Source: Marvania coccoides
Lineage: Eukaryota > Chlorophyta > Trebouxiophyceae > Chlorellales > Chlorellaceae
Reading direction: 5' to 3'
Assembly (NCBI GenBank): GCA_963854735.1
Contig: OY978107.1
Coordinates: 255,501 to 319,500 of the forward strand
DNA length: 64,000 nt
Shown here: positions 60,113 through 64,000 of the stretch, in pieces
How the letters are laid out: every line of letters starts with the position of its first letter
Position numbering within the stretch: position 1 is the stretch's first letter
The notes under the pieces: model-generated
The model's input: the letters and a program-made list of their open reading frames with translations, nothing else
Database searches by the model: none
What the model was told of the DNA's origin: nothing
Program-made: the position numbers and the translations under genes

Positions 60113-61423
60113 ATTTTAATTGACTATGAAGTTGCCTTTTAAATTGGCTGTGAATTATATTTGGCTATTAGAAGTTGCCGTCAGTGAGTGGGGAGAGAGA
60201 GGAAATACGAGAAATTGACATTCTAGCGCTACATAATAAAATCTGCGATTATTCTAATTGGAGTACAGCATGAAATTGAATGAAAATTGAGCCAAATTAT
60301 CGAACATTTCAAAAACATTTTCCGAATTAATTAAATAGATAATGCGCAAAGGAGCGTCTTTGATGTGGCACAATGAGGAAAATGCCGTTAATATGGAATG
60401 AATAAATCGAATTTTAATTTGAATAAGGAGCGAGGTGTCAAAGTTCCATATGCATGTCCCGCTCGCTGCCCAAACACGCATGCCCGCCAACTGCGCAAGC
60501 CACGCTGCTCTCACCTCGCACTGGAGAGACTCAAAGGCTGCGCTCTGGCCAGGTATATTTCCAGGTTCTCGTGCTTATACGGGACTTACATTCTAAAGCA
60601 CACAAGTGCCACGGCATATGAAAAAAGTGCCACCGCCTTTTCCACGAATCATTATTTGTTCATCACATCTAAAATCTCTAACTAGTATTTTATTCGCAGT
60701 ATTCATCAAAAACATGTGCCGTATTCTTATTGGCACTCTCCCAAATGGAGCGCCTTGCAGACTTTGAGACCCGCCCCAAAGGACTAAGCATTTTTTGTGC
60801 TTGCATTCTTGCAATGATCCAGCTGGTAGGGGAATTCTGGCTGAATTTGAAGGCCATAATTAAAAAATTACCTATCTTTAAAGCAAAAACATCGTGCCAT
60901 GTGCGGCGGCAGGCTCCTGGCTTAATTGTTAGGACCAAGCTTGCCTCTCTGCTGTGTGGCATTTGTTGCCGTCTCTGTGTGGAGTCTATAAACTCTCACA
61001 TGTGCATTGTAGTTTGTTGCGTGTGGCACATATATGAAAATATATGAAGAAGAAGAAGAAAAAAAATATATATATATAATATTTAGAAAAAATGCAAAGA
61101 GCCTCTTCAAATGGCTGTACATCGACGATAGGCGCAACTTATTAACTTCTGCTTGACTCCTCTTCTGGTGGCTGAGCTTGGGGGGATAAAGCAAGACAAA
61201 TTGGTGTCAATTTCAAAAAAATGTTTTCTGGGCGCTGGTAAGGGGTGCAGAGGTGCAGGCATGTTGTGGTCCCGACGGCAAAGTGTGCATGGCGACGCTG
61301 CCTATGCAAAACCAAGTCAAAGTCAAACGCGCCATTTCCTGGGCGCACAACATTCCGACTCGAGTTCCAATGCCAATTACACGCACATTTCGCCAGTTTA
61401 TTTAATATTTGATCTACGTTAGC
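60113..61423. other. Intergenic, with a 12-bp insertion at 60613-60624
   Basis: AAGTGCCAC is present at 60604-60612 and 60625-60633, enclosing GGCATATGAAAA. AT-rich microsatellites lie near 61040-61080. No gene supported. Confidence 0.6.
60604..60633 (+). mobile_element. 12-bp insertion with 9-bp direct repeats
   Basis: The enclosed 12 bp equal the last bases of the element at 57753, as expected for a severely 5'-truncated copy of the same sequence with a target-site duplication. Confidence 0.55.
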
Positions 61424-62113
61424 ATGCTCCGGCGCGGTCGCGCACTGGCGCGATGCGCTGCCTTATTGCAGGATAGCTTATTGCCTCGAGTGCAGCAGAG
61501 CGTCTCTGCTTGCGCAACCAAGGCGCCCACCATTCACGCTGCTCAGCTCACCCCAGGCACGTCCTGCGACCCACGATCGAAACCCCCTGGATCCATTCAC
61601 AGCGTAGCGTAGTAGAAGTTGCCTCGCATTTTGTTTTCAATCTCTTATGACGTCCTTCATTTCCCTCCTCATCGGCAGGCCCCACCTCCAGCTCAATGTC
61701 CATGCAACTCAGGCTATTTGCCTGAAAATCAGGGCTGGATCGTCCGCCCCCCAGCAAGGCAAGCTGTTCAAATTTTTTTTCCGCCGCCACCGCCTCAATT
61801 TTCCCTCATTTCCCCCCAAAATTACACCGCCCTCACCCCCAAGCCCCGCTGGTTTCTCTCCTGTCAGGTGCTGGTGGAGTACGATCCGGCAGAGGTCGAC
61901 CGTTTCATTGACGCGGCTGATGCTATCGAGGACGCTTTTGCCAGAGTTATCGTGGAAGGCGTGGAAGTGGAAGACCGCCCTGGCGCATTCGACGTGTTGT
62001 TAGAGGACGGCACAGAAGTGTACCGCCCCGGAGCTGGCAGCGACTACGAGCCTATCTCCAGCGATGATCTGGTGGCGCTCCTCAGAAGGGCGGGGTTGGT
62101 ATCGCCAAATTGA
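61424..62113 (+). CDS. Small unrecognised protein, possible organelle presequence
   Basis: Exon 1 from ATG 61424 codes MLRRGRALARCAALLQDSLL, a typical mitochondrial-type presequence. The last exon (61868-62113, after CCTGTCAG) codes VLVEYDPAEVDRFIDAADAI, then EDAFARVIVEGVEVEDRPGA, FDVLLEDGTEVYRPG and a stop after GLVSPN. Between them the splice path is not certain; a middle exon from 61679 with a Cys-Pro-Cys is possible. The second half weakly resembles the SelW/Rdx thioredoxin-like fold (long helix then G.F.V...G..VY), but the CxxC/U redox site is not in the expected place. Function unknown. Confidence 0.45.
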
Positions 62114-63106
62114 TGTGAAAAAACGTTAAGAACTGTTTTTGGGGCAGTGTATGAGTTGTGTGAGCTATATTACGTATTTAGGCGGGCGAGGAGTAAAGAG
62201 GGCGATGCAGCCCTATGACGCCAGCAACCGAAAGCGTTTAATCAGCTGCGCTGGGTGCTGGCTGATGCCCCGCTGCTTTTCCTCCTGTACTTCCCTTTGC
62301 GGCGCAATTTATTTTTATTTTCCAGCTGCATCATGCACGCTGAAGACTAGCAAGATATTATTATTACAGGCGTACTGTGTTTTTCTTGGCCCATGTCAAG
62401 CGGAACGGCGAGCGAAATTTGTTTGTGGGCGGCAGGCAGCCATTCGGCCGCTGGCGTTTCATTGTTTATTCCCAACCCATAATTCCGCATGAGTCCCTTG
62501 TTTACTATTCATTTTTTCTCCTTTTAGCTTTCCCATTCCTTGTTAAAATAGCCATATCTCGCCAATAATGATTCCGAGAGCTGCCTCCCTTTGCAATCCC
62601 ACATGTTCTCATCTTAAAGGCCAAAAGACTGCAGCCTGGCATCTTCTTTCACCACCTGCTCCGCCTCCTTGCATTCTCTCCGCTCCCCCCGGTGCTGCCA
62701 CTCTTTATACTCTCGGGGAGAGCCTCGCTACTCCTCACTGTTGAATAAATTTCAGGCCTCTTTCTCTTCGCCATTATATCTCGTTCGGATAAAAGACTGC
62801 TGCACTCAATTTTACACTCGAAAAGGGGCTGACAAACTTAATAACGCGATTTCCGTGAGCCAACGCCCTCCTCTGAATTTCTATTTTTCGAAGATTTTTT
62901 TTCCATCTTTTTTTTCTTTGGGGGATTTTTTTTTCACACCGAAAGGGAAACGCCAGAGAAGCAGAGGAGAGATAACACGCAAGAAACCACAGCCGAAATC
63001 AGAGCACCGTGCAGCGTGGGGAGGTGCACCAACCACAGCCGGATTGTATTAACGCCCGACACTCGCCTTCGCCTCAACGCCGCCCCATTTTGGGAGCCGC
63101 GGACGC
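62114..63106. other. Convergent intergenic region, no gene seen
   Basis: About 1 kb with T-rich runs near 62890-62935. Only short unsupported frames. Confidence 0.55.
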
Positions 63107-64000
63107 TCACTCGTCGTCCTCGGCCACGAGCTGCGCAAGCTTCGCTTTGAGGTTGTCCTTGCGCTGCTCGTAGGTGAGCTTGATGGCCTTCCACTTCTTG
63201 GCGCCAGCCTTGGTCTCCCGCTCCTTCTTGGGGGCGGGGGAGGGGTCAGCGCGGATGGCCTCGTGCACGGAGGTGTACCTGGTCGCAAATTCAGGGCAGA
63301 GAAACAAGCGTCAGGCAAGAAAACTCGAGAACTGGTGCGAAAAGGCCAGATGAGCTATTTTGCTCCCCAAACACTGAAATTGCCTTTGATTTTTTGCTAT
63401 TTCAATGCATTCAGCGATATACCCTCCATCGCTGCTTCATTTGCTTTAAAAAATCAACTCACAGGTCCTCCAGGTCCTCGGGCTCCACTCCAGACTTGAG
63501 GTACTCAGCAAAATGCACCTGGTACTTCTCAGGGTCCTCCTCCATCATCTCCTCCATGTACTCCGCAACGTGGCCGCCCATGATGTACTTCCGCATCGTC
63601 TCGGCGTCGAACTCCTTGGTGTCGCGGTCATAGCCGGCAAAGCGCTTTTCGTTGTGAGGGATGTCCAGACCGCCGTCCACGGCACCCTTCAGCGCCGCGA
63701 ACACCTACAGAAGGCAGCATTGCAGTAGAAACGAGTGAGAACGAGTGAATAACGACGTTTTCAAAGGGAAAATAAATACTCCCTTCGTAACCTATTAATT
63801 TAATTAAATTTATCCCCAGTTCCCATGACAAAATCGAGCCAAAAATACCAATTATTACACCCCAAACAAGCCCAAAAATTCAGCTCTGTCTCTAAGAGGC
63901 ATCAACCCCTCAAAACAGCCCCAGTATCTGTCACACCTTGGATCCGGTGGAGGTCCGCTTGAGTCCGGTGTCCAGCAGGCACATGAAGGGGCGGGGGCCG
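63107..64000 (-). CDS. RPL5: 60S ribosomal protein L5 (uL18), C-terminal part (runs off right edge)
   Basis: Binds 5S rRNA with L11 in the large ribosomal subunit. Three exons are visible: 63937-64000, 63463-63704 and 63107-63278, joined in frame. Hallmarks are RPFMCLLDTGLKRTSTGSKV, FAALKGAVDGGLDIPHNEKR, KYIMGGHVAEYMEEMMEEDP, EKYQVHFAEYLKSGVEPEDL and YTSVHEAIRADPSP, ending in a basic-then-acidic tail AQLVAEDDE. These match the last half of eukaryotic L5. The N-terminal half lies beyond the window. Confidence 0.97.

Noticed and set aside
61868..62113. A firm selenoprotein W/Rdx assignment for the small gene at 61.4 kb
   Set aside because: Only a loose resemblance in the second half; the CxxC/U site is not where expected and the splice path is uncertain.

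Overview
This is nuclear DNA of a eukaryote, most likely a green alga (chlorophyte lineage). Coding exons are GC-rich and split by short AT-rich introns. Core histone genes sit in divergent H4/H3 and H2A/H2B pairs, carry introns, and end in a non-polyadenylation-type 3' hairpin. A run of plant-type TTTAGGG repeats lies in one intron. A circularly permuted tRNA gene is also present, a gene form known from red algae and prasinophyte green algae. No plastid gene is in view, so the lineage call is an inference.

Layout. 1-7715 (-): the 5' part of a proteasome activator PA200/BLM10 gene with many introns, running off the left edge. It is divergent from TAF9 (8176-8953, +). 10233-12773 (+): a membrane-anchored two-domain glycosyltransferase. 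13562-14759 (-) and 15122-18931 (+): a head-to-head pair encoding 3-methylglutaconyl-CoA hydratase and the biotin-carrying subunit of methylcrotonyl-CoA carboxylase, consecutive steps of leucine breakdown. 19.2-23.3 kb: histone block 1 (H4-, H3+, H2A-, H2B+). 24.2-26.8 kb: a tail-only H1-like gene and a true linker histone H1, divergent. 27.6-30.3 kb (-): a UBA-UAS-UIM-UBX protein (UBXN7-like). 31.7-34.1 kb (+): an R2R3-MYB regulator with polyQ and polyE tracts. 34.9-39.1 kb: histone block 2, in which the H2A/H2B unit is an inverted copy of block 1 while H4/H3 keeps its orientation. 40.3-43.4 kb (-): a Pumilio RNA-binding protein. 44.7-45.3 kb (-): a solitary third H3. 46.8-53.2 kb (-): a large unrecognised protein with a possible AP2-like N terminus. 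53.6 kb (+): the permuted tRNA-Arg(CCG). 54-55 kb: coding-like remnants. 55.2-56.9 and 58.5-60.1 kb (-): two more type II membrane glycosyltransferases, one GT23/fucosyltransferase-like. 61.4-62.1 kb (+): a small unrecognised gene. 63.1-64.0 kb (-): the 3' part of ribosomal protein L5/uL18.

The genes do not form one system. Three themes stand out: a histone supply island (four genes in each of two blocks, a lone H3 and two H1-type genes), a leucine-catabolism divergent pair, and three Golgi-type glycosyltransferases. The most notable observations are the permuted tRNA, the 2,646-bp inverted histone duplication with no difference seen, a family of very short insertions ending in GGCATATGAAAA with target-site-like direct repeats, and at least five GC-AG introns. 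Exon boundaries were read by eye from splice consensus, reading frame and family conservation, and no search was run.
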